A stretch of DNA of 64,000 nucleotides, from assembly GCA_016800925.1 (NCBI GenBank), contig JABCPU010000067.1:1-64000 (forward strand), given 5' to 3'. A program made the translations under genes and the position numbers. Below are positions 1 through 11,372 of this stretch, one piece after another. The DNA is from Suillus spraguei (taxonomy: Eukaryota; Basidiomycota; Agaricomycetes; Boletales; Suillaceae). Positions within the stretch are counted from its first letter, which is position 1. Each line of letters begins with the position of its first letter. Under the pieces are notes generated by a model that saw nothing but the letters and a program-made list of their open reading frames with translations, was not told the origin of the DNA and made no database searches.

Positions 1-211
1 CATGGTCAAGGAATTGCTCTTTCCAGGATTTAGCATTCTTTTCAGTCATGAAGGATGTTATGAAAATGATCTTCTGCTTGTCAGTGGTGTAAAGCTTTTC
101 GTTGATGTCGAAGCATAGATTGCATGACTGGATAAATTCGCGAGAGTTGTCACGATCTCCATCAAAACCGGTTGGCTGACCGATTTGGTATTCGAATTCT
201 TTGGTCGTCAT
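1..211 (-). pseudogene. chromovirus Gag N-terminal fragment (runs off left edge)
   Basis: Reading from 211 down to 1 gives an uninterrupted start of a Gag protein, beginning M-T-T-K-E-F-E. It matches residue for residue, with few changes, the Gag of the chromovirus at 40143 (the segments ending FIQSC, NEKLYTT and KEQFL correspond). Gag forms the particle of LTR retrotransposons. The stretch 212-339 is the untranslated leader between this gag start and the adjoining LTR at 340-813. Only about 70 residues lie in the window, so I cannot tell whether the rest is intact. Identification rests on the internal comparison with the second copy. Confidence 0.8.
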
Positions 212-327
212 ATTTGGCGATTCGTCTGGTGAGTTATACTTTCTCGGTGCCTACACGCGCTGTCTTGCTGTCCGTTAGGGCTTATCAGGGTTCAGGGTCG
301 AAGACTGGATAGTCGACGATCAAGTAG

Positions 328-338
328 ACTTTAATCTT
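328..338 (-). promoter_or_regulatory. primer-binding site of left-edge chromovirus (self-priming type)
   Basis: The 11 bases next to the LTR are the exact complement of an 11-base stretch inside the LTR (600-610). This is the same arrangement as at 39911-39921 and fits Tf1/sushi-type self-priming, in which the 5' end of the element's own RNA primes reverse transcription. Confidence 0.65.
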
Positions 339-339
339 T

Positions 340-813
340 TGTTATGAACTGGGGTGGCGTCACCAGCAACAGTGAAAAGACACAGACGGTCTGCTGGGAG
401 GTTCTTACAATGTCCAAAGAGGACAAGGTGAAAGTACAAGGAATGTGTTCCAAGTATGATCAAGGGTTCGGCCTCAAAGACAAGTCTAAGAGGTTCTACA
501 AGAATAGAGACTAAGGCTAAGGAGTGCTTAGACTTAGAGACGATTCAAGACGACTTAGGTTGGAGACCTAAGCGAAGGAAGTTCCAGGTAAAACCCAGTA
601 AGATTAAAGTGAAGTATACAAGCATAATACAATGTGCTTAAATAAGTCAATATGTGTGCACGGACCAAGAGAGTCGTGAGAATGTAAGTGCGTATCCAAA
701 GAAGGAAGGCAACTATAGTACAGATGCGTTGAGCATGTGAGTCAGAGTTCGTTATGTAATATACAAGTAAAGGAAACAAAGAGAAAATAACAGGGGCACG
801 TACAATTGTAACA
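340..813 (-). mobile_element. LTR family A, 5' LTR of left-edge chromovirus
   Basis: On the minus strand this begins TGTTACAATTG and ends GTTCATAACA, and it is followed by a leader and the gag start at 211. It aligns with the LTRs at 39275-39909 and 48795-49428 but is shorter (474 versus about 635 bp), so it carries internal deletions. The shared parts include the promoter-proximal TATA region and the block rich in CTTAGTC-type motifs. No target duplication can be assessed because the element's other end is outside the window. Confidence 0.8.
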
Positions 814-1038
814 GCTGTTCAAGTTTGACACCCAGGCCATTGGATTAACTCAAATGCACCATGGCCACGGTGATTGCCGTCACGACAATGGTCAGCGGAT
901 ATTATTGCTGGCAGTTATAGGGTGTGAGAAATGTTATTCTAGTGAGTATTCATGTATCTTTTGAAATATATATCATGTTGACAACTGGTTGGTCTCCATC
1001 TCCCCCATCAATCTAAATCCCCCACTTGTCCATAACAT
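814..1038. other. unassigned spacer
   Basis: This short spacer lies between the family A LTR and the first recognisable codons of the broken gene at 1039. I see no gene or repeat in it. Confidence 0.4.
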
Positions 1039-1719
1039 CATGCCACCACGTCAGGCTCAAAGCATTGGGTGCGGGCGTGGTTGTGGGACATACCCAGAGC
1101 CTTCAACCTCAACTTTTGAGAACATACCACCATTCCAGGCCAATCTGTTTTTACCAAGTGTCACTCAGAGTGGTACATTGAACAAACGTTTTGCTGCTGC
1201 TGCGACCATGATACAGGTAAGTACAGGTCTTTCACACGACCTACCCACCTCACTGCGATCAGATGGGACTGCTCATCGACACACTCCAAGACCATCAATT
1301 GAGATGTTGTAGTACTCTGCCATCTCAAAACAGGCTTCGGCCATACTCAAACCCTCCCCTTTCCCGAGCTGCCAGTGTCGTTTCTGGCTCACAACCTGTA
1401 ATGTCCAACAATGATGAAGATGCTGAAACAAGTTACTCCCACCGCTGGCGACGTGAAAAATGTGGCTCCAGCAAGAAATCGGTCAGGGAGACATGCCAAA
1501 TCACCTATTATGCAGCTGAAGATCAAAATATTGTGTATTGGGCGCAAAAACTTGTCGTTATTGATATGATTACAGTTCATGGGTGGTTGACCAAACTCAA
1601 GAGAGCTATCCTTCAGAAATCGTTGAGGGAGTGTATTCATCAAGTGAATGCAAAATATTCTCACAGTATGTTGTTCTCATCTCTACCAGGTGCTACTGAT
1701 TTCATGTATTTACACCCTT

Positions 1720-2580
1720 TGTTACAAGAACACCTTCTTGCACCCCTACTATCATTTTTCCTCCTATGCATCGCCATCTACTCTCATCCCGACAAGGCCT
1801 CCATCCTCGTCCTCTGCTACCTCATCTGGCTTGCTGTCATCACTCCTTACCTCGCCTATGCTCGCCTCCTCCATCATCATTAAACATGCCCTCTTCGCGC
1901 ACCTTCTACCTCCTTCACGCCTACACACGCTTCTCTCACTTCACGCACTTCAAGTGCCTCCTCTGCGCTCGTCACATTACCTTGCACTTCAACATGCACA
2001 CTCGCTCGGTTCATGGGAACCCCCTGTCTACCTTCATGGACGTCTTGGTATCATGTTATGCTTTATCCTTTTACCGTTTACCTTTCTTGACTCGTGCGTC
2101 GCCTCATTGGCTCGTACCCTTTATACCTTCAGCTCCGCACTTATGACTCCTTCGCGCACATGCACATTCTCATTGGTTGATATGCCTCTGACTTGTTTAT
2201 GAGCATGTGTCCTCTTATTGGCTATCTGGCTTCATACTTAATTCAGCGATACTTACGTATTCGCGCTCCGCTTCAATCTTACGTATAAATATGCACAGAT
2301 GGCCTTTGTACTTCTTTAACTTGAATCTAATTGATCTTCGACCCTGAACTTCCTTTCGATAAGCTTTTCATAAGCTTATTGTCTCTATTTGAACTTCGTA
2401 GAAGCTCATCGCTTCTACATCTTTGATCGTCATCAAGAACCTCGTCCCTGTGACATAGGTCATGAGACAGCGCGTAGCACCCACCTCCGACCAACACAAC
2501 TAGCGCACTCCGCGCTAGGGGACTGATACACATGGGCCACCGCTCTTGACAGAGCACCCATTGCAGACACCACTCAAGTT
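1720..2580. mobile_element. probable solo LTR or LTR-like insert (family E), ends not fixed
   Basis: This block separates coding pieces of the gene at 1039-4923. It is pyrimidine-rich, carries a TATA-like motif near 2283 and starts close to a TGTTAC motif, all typical of fungal LTRs. I could not find a matching second copy in the window or a convincing target duplication, so orientation and exact ends are unknown. Confidence 0.3.
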
Positions 2581-2602
2581 CATTAGCACCTGGCTAGGTC
2601 GC

Positions 2603-3369
2603 TGTCATATACCATACTTCTAATCTCAGATCCGATCATATCCGTCCAGATCCAATCGTTTCCATATCCGTCCGGTCCACAGATCCTGTCCGGACACCCT
2701 CCCGAATGTACTCACTTCTCGCACCTTAACTCCCTGGTGAACATCTGCGTCTATCTCCTTTCGTCATTTCTCCTACTACCGGTACTCCGGCTGTTTATAT
2801 TTCCGTCCTGTGTTACTGATCCGTTTCCTGTGTTCATTTCCGATTCATGCTTACTGATCCGCTGTGCAATAACTAATAGACTTCCGTTACACTTCGTACA
2901 TAGCCCTCGGTCCCGGACTTGCTAATTATCCGTCTTAGAAACTTACTGTATATAAACCACTTGTAGATCTCCGTAGAACCTTAGTTCGAATATCATCTTA
3001 GATTCTACTCATTCTGCCTCCTCCGGACTTAAGCCACTCTCCGCTTTAAGTCACCTTCCGAGACTTAGGATTGACTCCTATAGTCTATACCTCCGACTCT
3101 ATCTTCGGATAGTCCATCTCCGTTAGTTTCTAGTTAGGAACTCGTTCCGAAACTAGCCTTAATCTCTGTCCTCTCCTTACATTCCGAGTTACCTTCGGAC
3201 GTGTTATATCCGGCACCTTCGAACACCCGGATCCGTCACGCAACCCCTTCCGGGTCTTCGGACAAATAACTCCTCCCTGAAATAAGGGGCATTACTCGAG
3301 AAAGGGCACAGTGTACGAACTGAGGCCAAAGCCCTTCGGATCTCTCTACCCTTGAGTACAGTCTTAACA
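2603..3369 (+). mobile_element. solo LTR, family C (copy 1)
   Basis: The 767-bp block begins TGTCATATACC and ends GTCTTAACA. It is flanked by the perfect 5-bp duplication GTCGC (2598-2602 and 3370-3374). It is closely matched by copies at 38208-38913 and 58310-59078. A TATA box (TATATAAA, about 2948) sits about two fifths of the way in. No internal retroelement sequence adjoins it, so it is a solo LTR left by recombination between two LTRs. Removing it with one copy of the duplication restores the reading frame across T-A-L-I-A-T of the host gene. Confidence 0.92.
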
Positions 3370-4259
3370 GTCGCTAACAGCCTTAATAGCAACTGATGAT
3401 ATCCTGGCATTGGCGAGCCAGGAGCTTTCCACTGTGTGTGGGCGACTTGCTACGACTGCAGAGGGCCATATACACCATTACAACCTGGAACCGAGTACTC
3501 CTATGTCGCCACAGGACCATGAACAATTCATGAAGGCTCAACAGGTGGTACTATATGACACAAGTCAGGAGAACTTCGCCAACTACTTCCTTAACTGGAG
3601 AGACCCCATCACTAAGGAACTTGTCCTGTTTGGACACCCAGCGATAGCAGGAACCCACCTCGAAGGGTGGTACAACAACCCACTGTCGCCAGTGTATGAG
3701 GAAAGTTTTCGGCAGAAGATCAGCACAACACCTGATCGCATGTTTACATTATCAGTGGCCTCAGTAAGTGACACATATTTTTGTGAAGTTTGCTAATATC
3801 CTACCAGGTGTGCTGCAGAATAGACCATCATGTTGAAGGTTGCCTTTTGTGATCGGGAAATGTCTTGCAGTTTGGAGGCGAATCATATGCACATATCAAG
3901 CAAGGTGTATATACCATGCTCATGGCAGCATGTGAAATGCACCCAGAGAAAATTGACAAATTCTTGTTTGATTTGCACCAATGGGGACTGTAAGTTGAAG
4001 CAGTCTCCCACAGCACACACACTGACAATTTCACAGGCAAATAATGCACAAATGAATGGGCATTGCATCTCCCACCAAGTCCCTCAAGGTATATATCCCA
4101 TCAGCAGCTGAGCTCTTGGGGACCCACAGACAAGAACATTGCTCATATCCACCAGAGGATACATCATCCGCCAGGCCTTCGCATCTACCACAGAATACGC
4201 AATCCACTGGGCCTTCACATCCACCACAGGATACACCGTCTGCCAGGCCTTCGCATCTG

Positions 4260-4532
4260 CATCAGGAAATTCACACATTCCTTGACGTGCCCTTATGCGG
4301 ACTTATTTACACTTAACTGCCTTGGTGAAATTGAATCTACTTGTCCAAAATTTCAATGTGAATGAATTCAGAAAAAAAAAGTTGAGATATATTAATATAC
4401 ATGTTTTATTGTATTTCGCACTCAAAAAATATAAGATATGCCAGGTGAATGATGTGAGAGAGAGCAAACAAGTTTTGAGATAAGTGAGTTAAGCTGATTA
4501 AGCATGTTAAGGAATGTGTGAATTTCCTGATG
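4260..4532. mobile_element. MITE G (copy 1)
   Basis: The 273-bp AT-rich element has inverted termini of at least 24 bp that start CATCAGGAAATTCACACATT and read the same from the other end. It is flanked by TG on both sides (4258-4259 and 4533-4534). Comparison with neighbouring copies of the host repeat shows that a single TG was the original target. A second copy is at 35193-35438. It has no coding capacity, so it would depend on a transposase elsewhere. Confidence 0.8.
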
Positions 4533-4938
4533 TGCCACAGGATACGTCCACTGGGCCTTCATACTCGTGCATTGACCAGTCACCGACATTGCAGACAGGA
4601 CAACAGGGCACTGTGCCTTTATACCCTGACATGCCAGGGAGGTACTCACCTGTTGCACAATTCCCTCCTCAAGATGATTTGCCCCCATTGCGCTATGATC
4701 TTTCAAGCTCTCGCTCACTTAATTCTATCCAGTCGCCGGGCCCACAGCTCACTGGCAGTATGCCTGGGGGATATTCTAATACTATGGGGGGGACTCAGAC
4801 ATACTGGCGGGGCTCGCTGATGGATTAGATGATTTCACTTTTGGAGGCCCAGGTTGGAACTTTAACCCTGATGATTGGAACCCAGATGCGTATCCAGCGA
4901 GTCATGATGATGAGATTTTTAGAGTACTAGTAGTAGTA

Positions 4939-5460
4939 CTGTATAGTTTTGACACTAGCTTCAAGCCCATCAGCCCATGACCATGTCATGCTTAGCTTCA
5001 TAGCTTCAAACCCCAGTGTGACCTGTGACGATGCCTAAATAGCTTTGCTACACCAGCTAAGATATAAGCTCTGTTTCACTCCAGCCATGCAATCTAAAAC
5101 TGATACATTCATCACTTCTGAGTGGCTTTCATGTGGTTGTGTCTTTGAACAGATGACTATTCCACCCTCTGTGTGGCATCAAATCAAACACCTGTTGGCC
5201 ATCCCAGCTATCATTCAGTCAATCATACATTCACAAACACTGTCTGTCACACAACTCCTCAACATTAATCTTCCTGCTTCACTTGATTGCAAATAAGATG
5301 TACAATGACTTTTGGATGCATATGAGTAATATATATGTTTTTTTTCTGTTTTTACCATATGTCACAAATTAGCTTCACTTCCCAAAAATTCGCGTGACGG
5401 TCACGCCAAATAGCAACAGAGCCTGTGACGCGTGACGAAGCTAGTGTCGAAACTATACAG
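4939..5460. mobile_element. TA-flanked TIR element F (copy 1)
   Basis: The 522-bp element has terminal inverted repeats of about 24 bp beginning CTGTATAGTTT and continuing GACACTAGCTTC. TA dinucleotides flank it (4937-4938 and 5461-5462), as for Tc1/mariner-like transposons. A reverse-oriented copy is at 50800-51328. A 69-codon open frame beginning M-Q-S-K-T lies inside and is shared by both copies. It has no recognisable transposase motif, and five of the six differences between the copies change the amino acid, so it is not evidently under protein constraint. It is most likely non-autonomous. Confidence 0.78.
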
Positions 5461-5610
5461 TAGTGTGCCAATGTCTATCTAATCACTCAAGATTCAATAT
5501 TATTTCTTTGGTGTTTCGGCATCTTGATCTTATCATACGGCGAACTGACGCTGACGGCAGCTAGGATGTTTAAAATTGTTCTAAACGCAACTAAACCAAA
5601 AACGGATTTA

Positions 5611-5710
5611 CTACAGTGCTACAGCGTGCTACAGCGTGCTACAGCGTGCTACAGCGTGCTACAGCGTGCTACAGCGTGCTACAGCGTGCTACAGCGTGCT
5701 ACAGCGTGCT
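5611..5710. repeat. 10-bp minisatellite, about 10 units
   Basis: Nine perfect copies of ACAGCGTGCT (5621-5710) are preceded by one degenerate unit. The unit is not a multiple of three, so an open frame across it cycles through three phases. It lies downstream of the dehydrogenase gene. Confidence 0.97.
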
Positions 5711-5979
5711 ACCGTAGTAACGACCAACTACCGTATTCAACTTTGCTACCGAAATTTCTGTCGATACGTAGCACTCCGGAGGTGGTTTCAACCCACTGAT
5801 GGAGGGCAGGGTTTTTCACGCAAGTTGTGCAACATTCAGCTGCTGGAATCTTTGCCATTTCTGGTACAGATACCTCTGGAAACGGTTACGTATAGATTGA
5901 AACTGTTATATATCCTCCACACTTATGTATGGGATACAACACGAGATTGCTCGATATCTACACTCGGCCTTTGCACGCC

Positions 5980-7516
5980 TCACCCCAATTTGATTACTAC
6001 CTTTCCGACATGCTTCTGGCTCTCGAGGTACGCATAGGCATCAATAGCCTCCTCGAAGGGAAAGACTTTGTCTATCACTGGATGGATTTGACGCGCTGTA
6101 AGAAGTCGGTTCATGTCCTCAAACCTATAAGTCGCCTATCAGTACAATAGGGATACAAAAATTAGATCGTACTGTTTGACAGAGCCAATCAAAATTCCGC
6201 GGAAGATGATCGCTTTTGAGACCGCAGCGCCTACGGGAATACCGTTATCGCCCTGCATAAATGAGGAGCGTTAATAGTGTCAATAAAGATACAGATATAA
6301 AGCATACCCCGGACACGAAACCGATGATATGGATCCACCCAGCATGCCGTACGGCATTGATACATTTCAGCATAGTGTTGGGCCCTCCGACCTATATCAC
6401 ACTTGATTAGGTTCGCCACAATTATGCATTTTAGGCAGACTGACTTCGATGATGTGGTCAACGCCACGGCCGCCGGTCTAAATATATTAGGCGCGCTAGT
6501 GTGAAGACACCAAAAGTAAACGTACAATATTCAAGACTTCTTCGTCCCACTTCACGTTCTTCTTGTAGTTGATGATGTGCTGCACACCCAATTTCTTTGC
6601 GACTTGTAATTTTTCATCGGAGGATGATGTGACAATGACGGTCGCACCAGAAGCAAGGGCAATTTGGGCACCGAACCTAACAGATTTGCTTGTACACCGG
6701 TTGATATTGTCAGTGAACTGTCACATACATTGAAACGCCGCCGGTACCAAGAACGAGGACGTAATCTCCACCTTTGAGAGGGACAGGACCAAGACAAGCG
6801 TTGTAAGCTGTTAACGCCGCGCATCTACAAAAGTTTGAGCATTTCAAGATAAGGACAGATAGTCAACTTACGGAAGAGTCGAGCCTTCTTCGTATGAGAG
6901 ATGTTCTGGGATGCGGACTAACGACTTAAATAGAGATTCACAATCAACACGACACTAATGTCAAAAGAACACATACGTGAACGGGTACGTTGATGTACTC
7001 TCGGAGCACGCCATCGATGTGGCCACCAAGTCCAGTGAATTTGATGTCTTTAGTGACATCGCCATGGATATGGTCCAGTGCAAAGTTTGGGCAGACACGA
7101 TCTCCAACATTCCATCCCTTGACGTCTTGGCCAAGTGCAATAATCTCGCCTGCACCATCAGAGCAAGGAACGATATCCCACTTTTGCCTGTGACACCCGT
7201 GTTGAGCGTGAATTCAACTTTAAAAATAAACAATACTCACTGTGGGTAGCGTCCTTTGGAGACCAATAGGTCACGAAACTGAGAGTACGTTGAATCTCTG
7301 CAGTTGAATACTTTAATAACGACAGACCTGCAAGGAGACGGCATGTATTTTGATGGTCACTTCGGTGGCTTTTGGCTTAGAGAGAGCCACAGATTGAAGC
7401 TTCAAATTCTGGTAGCCATCACCCTACCCCACCGTTTGAGAGTCAATGTCGACCTTTATTTGTATGCGTACGCGTACCTGGGTGCGATATTCACGAGTAA
7501 TAGTTGGGACAGACAT
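5980..7516 (-). CDS. zinc-type MDR alcohol dehydrogenase / quinone oxidoreductase-like protein
   Basis: This is a spliced gene with about eight short GT-AG introns. Exon 1 starts M-S-V-P-T-I-T-R-E-Y. Later exons give the GroES-like catalytic domain (F-R-D-L-L-V-S-K-G-R-Y, then C-S-D-G-A-G-E-I-I-A-L-G and G-D-R-V-C-P-N-F). The Rossmann cofactor domain follows, with the nucleotide-binding V-L-V-L-G-T-G-G-V-S and A-S-G-A-T-V-I-V-T-S-S-S-D-E-K-L. The C-terminus (F-P-F-E-E-A-I-D-A-Y-A-Y-L and K-V-V-I-K-L-G, stop at 5980-5982) is typical of the family. Such enzymes reduce or oxidise alcohols, aldehydes or quinones with NAD(P)H in the cytosol; the substrate cannot be read from sequence. The structural-zinc cysteine cluster of classic alcohol dehydrogenases is not evident. 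All exon joins I traced kept frame, so the gene looks intact. Confidence 0.88.
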
Positions 7517-9140
7517 CGCTGCTTCAGCTATGCGTCACAGTGGGGTAATCGCCGTGGTGGAATATCAGTTCCTGCCTGAGACTACCACATACTTATAGTG
7601 TAAGAATAACATGAGGATAAATGACAAAACCAAGCCTGTGCGTGTGAATGCATCCTAGTGCTCACTGATACCTGCGACTCAGAGTAACTACTTCGATAGC
7701 TGAAGCAGAATCATCTAAACCGCTTTCGTGCGATTTAGCTTAATAAGAACCAGTGACGTCACCTGGATGATTAATCACTCAGTCAGCACTTTCCTTTCAG
7801 AAATTGACTATGTGATATTAGATTTCGCCTCCTGAGTCCGGAGATTCATCAGTCGATATCGCAATATGTTAGCCTAGTGCTTAGTGCAAACCGCATGCGA
7901 AAATACTGATGCGGCACATTGTACCAATAACTTGAAGAACACTTAGACCTCAAATGCCATAAGCACGGCGTCCTCAATTCTTATTGGCTGCAACTTGGAA
8001 CTTAGATACCTTAAACGTTCCGTGCTTACATATCGCCACTTTGCTCCGTTCGCCTTCAGACGTTCAACTATCGTGATTTACAGGGATGTCTGTATGGATC
8101 CTGTCGCTCCCCTCGCGTCTTAATAGTGCTCCAGTGTCTCATCGCCCTCTCGAAAGTGCCGTGTATAGCTCTGTCCGTGTGCGAACAAATCCGCGCGTAC
8201 GAAGTTAAGCACAGCTCTCTCCAGCCTCAGCCCTTGGCATCTTTTGAATGTAGTTGCAGGTTGCAGAGAGCTCAGGAAACTGCTTGCGGCGACGATTTGG
8301 CGGAGCAGCTAAGGATGTCAACTCACCTGCCCCACATGATTCAACGACATAACTCATCAATGCACTCCCATGCAACTCTATTATACTATTACCGTTGCGT
8401 TTCTAATGTGATCCGCTCGTGCTCAAAACGGGTGCACATATAGTGCTTGGCAAGTGCCAGCACACGCCCATGGCAGTCACACGATTTTTTCCCCCGCGGG
8501 ATCCACTGTTCCCTGCTTACATATGCAGAATACCTAGAACGTACCGTTGTCTCCAAACACTGAGGTATGGTTTCTGGTCCCCGTCGTCCCGCCGTCTCTT
8601 ACTATGTTTTCCCTGGTATATTTCTTGTCTTAGCTTCAAACAATGGCTACAATATCGAGGACTCAGCTGATCACTGATGGCGGCCGACATGGGAACTTGA
8701 TTGGCGCCCTCTAGAGGCACTGCATACTCTGCACACATGTAATTCTAATCATGGGGCCTAGGTAATAGTCACAGTTGCGTTTGACAAAGCCCTCCCCCTG
8801 AATAACGTGGGAGTTGAGGACTTGATCACCCTCTAACTAGAGGCCCACACAGCCCCCCCACAGGTACCTCCAATCATACGGCCCATGTGGGAGTCACAGG
8901 TGCTCTGGCTGTTCGTATTATCCTTCAACTTAAATACGGTACATCAATCCCCAGGACAGCCCATAAGGTACCGCGTCTTAACAGTTTTAGTGATTAAGCT
9001 GTACGATGATCGATTCTCACCGAGTCAGCGTTATCTAAGGACTCAATTCCCCCCACTTCGAGTCTGCCCTGATACCCTTCTTCAAGATATCCGTTCACTA
9101 CACCTGTACCTCTTCTTACCATCTTGCTCATTTCTCGAAT
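7517..9140. other. intergenic region with a short dispersed repeat
   Basis: I find no gene here. Around 7855-7945 a stretch beginning ATCGCAATATGTT and including GTGCTTAGTG, AAATACTGATG and CATTGTAC recurs in diverged form at 12762-12875. This points to an old dispersed repeat that lies next to two host genes. The rest is unassigned; the final part is presumably the promoter of the membrane-protein gene. Confidence 0.5.
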
Positions 9141-11372
9141 ATGCATCTCGTTCGCCTCTTTACGTATTTTGCTTCTTGTTTATCAGTTGCGCGTGCGTTC
9201 AGTGTGACTGTTGGGACTCCCACTCAATGTGGTCCTCTCACCATTTCATGGACCGGTAAGCGCATATCTTGTACATTTTATACGCTCCCTAAACTTTGTC
9301 GGGGATGTCAGATGGGCAACCACCATTCGAGATAACCTTAACTGCTGTTCGTCGGCGCTATCCTCTCAAGCGCATCAATCGCGCGCTAATTTTTGTGTTT
9401 TTCAGTCTCTGGGGGATTGCATGAATATATCTGTACCAACATCAGCCTTCAGTAATGACAAAGGCTCTTATTCAATACCGCAATTGCCGTTGTCGACAGG
9501 AACACAGTTTCTACTCACTATGTCTGACGCCACTGAATTTGGTTCGGGTGGGACGACAAACATATTAACTGTTGGGAATCCGGGTGCAAATAACAACTGT
9601 AGCACCACAGTTTCGACACCTCCTTTCACGTTTACGTTGTCATCGTTGACGCAATGCAAGTAAGTTTGGTTTGCATATTTTTGTGGCACTGACCTACTAC
9701 TACTGCAGTCCATTTACTGTTACGGCTAATGATGTGGCAGTCCCGCCCATTACTATTGCGGTCAGGTCATCGCCAACTCTATCGAAACAATTTACTTATT
9801 TTGCCACAGCAACTTATTCCTGGTGGACAACCAGACGTATTCAGTTCGGCGACTACCTCTTTTAGCTCGGTTTTGGATGTTAACGCAGGGACGGACATCA
9901 TGTATTTTGTCACCGATTCCACGGGCAAATCAGGTGGTGTCTCTGGGCTCAAGCAGGTCTCAGGGTCGAGTGATTCCTCGTGCCTAAGTGGCAACTCACC
10001 GTCATCTACCGCAGTGTCGACGACGGCGACTTCGACAGCTACGGCGACGTCGACAGCGACGGCCATGACTATGACCACGACCACAGCCATGGCTTCATCG
10101 ACACCTAGTTCAAGTAGCAATGTTGCCCTTATCGCAGGCGCGGCAGGTGGTAGTACGGGGGCGGTCCTTGTTGCATTGGTCATCCTCGGCATGTGCTTGC
10201 GGCGTAAACGGAGAGCGTCTCGTTCTCCGGATGTTCAATCTGCTACAAAAAGTTATCCACGCCAATTGCATGCAGATCCGAAATACGAAGTTGGCCCTTA
10301 CAGTAACGTTCCGCCAGAATCCCATTTCCTACACAGGACAAACCCCCTCAGCTTCCATACCCTACCTACTCAACCCAGCTTGAGAACCCAGTCAGATATG
10401 ACCAATTTGTCCGCCGGCGACTTCGCAGTTCACGCCCCTCTCTCATCATTCAACCAGGCACAACATTCGCGCCAGAGTTCCAACACAAACTTTCCTGCCT
10501 ACGGGGATGCCCAAAGTTCGACCATATTATCCGCTCGTAGCGGAATGGCTGCATTGTCTCAACCACTGTCGCCAAATTACCCATTACAAAACCCTGTTGG
10601 CTATCCACTATCCATTCAACCCGGCAGCCAATCCCCCCCTCTTAATGAGTCTACCGGAAATCCCACAGTCAGCGACCACCCCACCCCACTCAATCAGGCA
10701 CTGTATTCACGCCAGAGCTCAAACCCAGACTTTGCTGTGTATGGAGACGCTCAAAGTTTAGCTATGCCATTTGATAACAGACGAATGGCTACCATCCCTG
10801 AGACGCCATTATCATCACCATGGGAGGTGAATCCTGTTAGCTACCTTGGTCCACCCGTTCAGTCTGGATTCCAACCAAGCCCTAGTTTTAATGCGGCTGT
10901 AGCAAAGTTGGCGGCTAGGGAGTTTTCCGCGGCCTTCAATCAGACACAGCCTTCTAACACAGACTTTGCTGTCAAAGCAGACGCTCGAGTATCTGATATG
11001 ACACCCAATGAGCATATGGCTGTGGCGCCTCGACCAGCATCGCCATTACCACGGAAGACAGAGCTTGTCTACCTTTCTCCACCCGGATTTCAACCAGTCT
11101 CTACCTCTGCCGACAACATCGGAGTCAGTAACGCTTCCACACCTTTCAATCAGATGCTAAATATCCGTCAGAGCCCTAACACAGACGCTGGAAGTCAATC
11201 GATGGCATCTGCTAGCGCGCAAACAGCCACAACAGCAGCCGGTCAAACGGCCTACCAACCTTCTACTCGAGTCATGGTGCATACCGACGTTGATGATGTT
11301 ATGCCAAATGGCAATGGTGTAGTTGAACTCCCGCCACAGTATTCAGAACATCGCGGCGTCCGTGCCATGTGA
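9141..11372 (+). CDS. secreted-then-anchored Ser/Thr-rich single-pass membrane protein
   Basis: Five exons join cleanly: 9141-9255, 9312-9346, 9406-9659, 9709-9760 and 9810-11372, giving about 672 residues. An N-terminal signal peptide (hydrophobic L-F-T-Y-F-A-S-C-L-S-V-A-R-A) precedes a beta-rich ectodomain (T-P-T-Q-C-G-P-L-T-I-S-W, later F-L-L-T-M-S-D-A-T) with four or more cysteines. A Thr/Ser/Ala stalk follows, with repeated T-A-T-S-T-A-T. Next come one transmembrane helix (about residues 285-310, N-V-A-L-I-A-G-A-A-G-G) and a basic stop-transfer R-R-K-R-R. The cytoplasmic tail is long and disordered, and contains a diverged repeat of about 75-90 residues (R-Q-S-S-N-T/P followed by A-V-Y-G-D-A). 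The layout resembles fungal cell-surface sensors of the WSC/Mid2 kind, but I saw no WSC domain. The family is common in Agaricomycetes; the function is unknown. Confidence 0.85.

Larger units (their letters stand above)
1039..4923 (+). pseudogene. lineage-specific gene (possibly DUF6532-type) broken by insertions
   Basis: Coding pieces on one strand read in order. They run 1039-1215 (starts M-P-P-R-Q-A-Q, ends at a GTAAGT donor), about 1400-1715, 3371-3765 (N-L-E-P-S-T-P-M, then F-G-H-P-A-I, donor GTAAGT), about 3807-3990 (F-G-G-E-S-Y-A-H-I-K-Q-G-V-Y-T-M), and 4085-4260 continuing at 4533-4923. The last piece holds a tandem Pro/Ser repeat of roughly 30 nt units and an acidic/aromatic tail ending D-D-E-I-F. 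An LTR-like insert near 1720-2580, the solo LTR at 2603-3369 and the MITE at 4260-4532 interrupt it. One in-frame TAG lies just before the LTR. The general look, and a helical segment around A-A-E-D-Q-N-I-V, resemble the DUF6532 family of Agaricomycetes. That assignment is from memory and weak, and the function is unknown. Confidence 0.5.

Noticed and set aside
1648..2202. 184-codon + strand open frame
   Set aside because: Lies in a pyrimidine-rich LTR-like block; low-complexity Leu/Ser/Pro composition with no domain.
1720..2602. Target duplication for the LTR-like block E
   Set aside because: Several TG...CA end pairs were tried (for example starting at TGTTACAAG or TGTATTTAC); none gave a matching 4- or 5-bp duplication.
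5524..5799. Open frame across the 10-bp minisatellite (T-A-C-Y-S-V-L-Q-R-A repeats)
   Set aside because: The repeat lacks stops in the three frames; flanking sequence has no coding signature.
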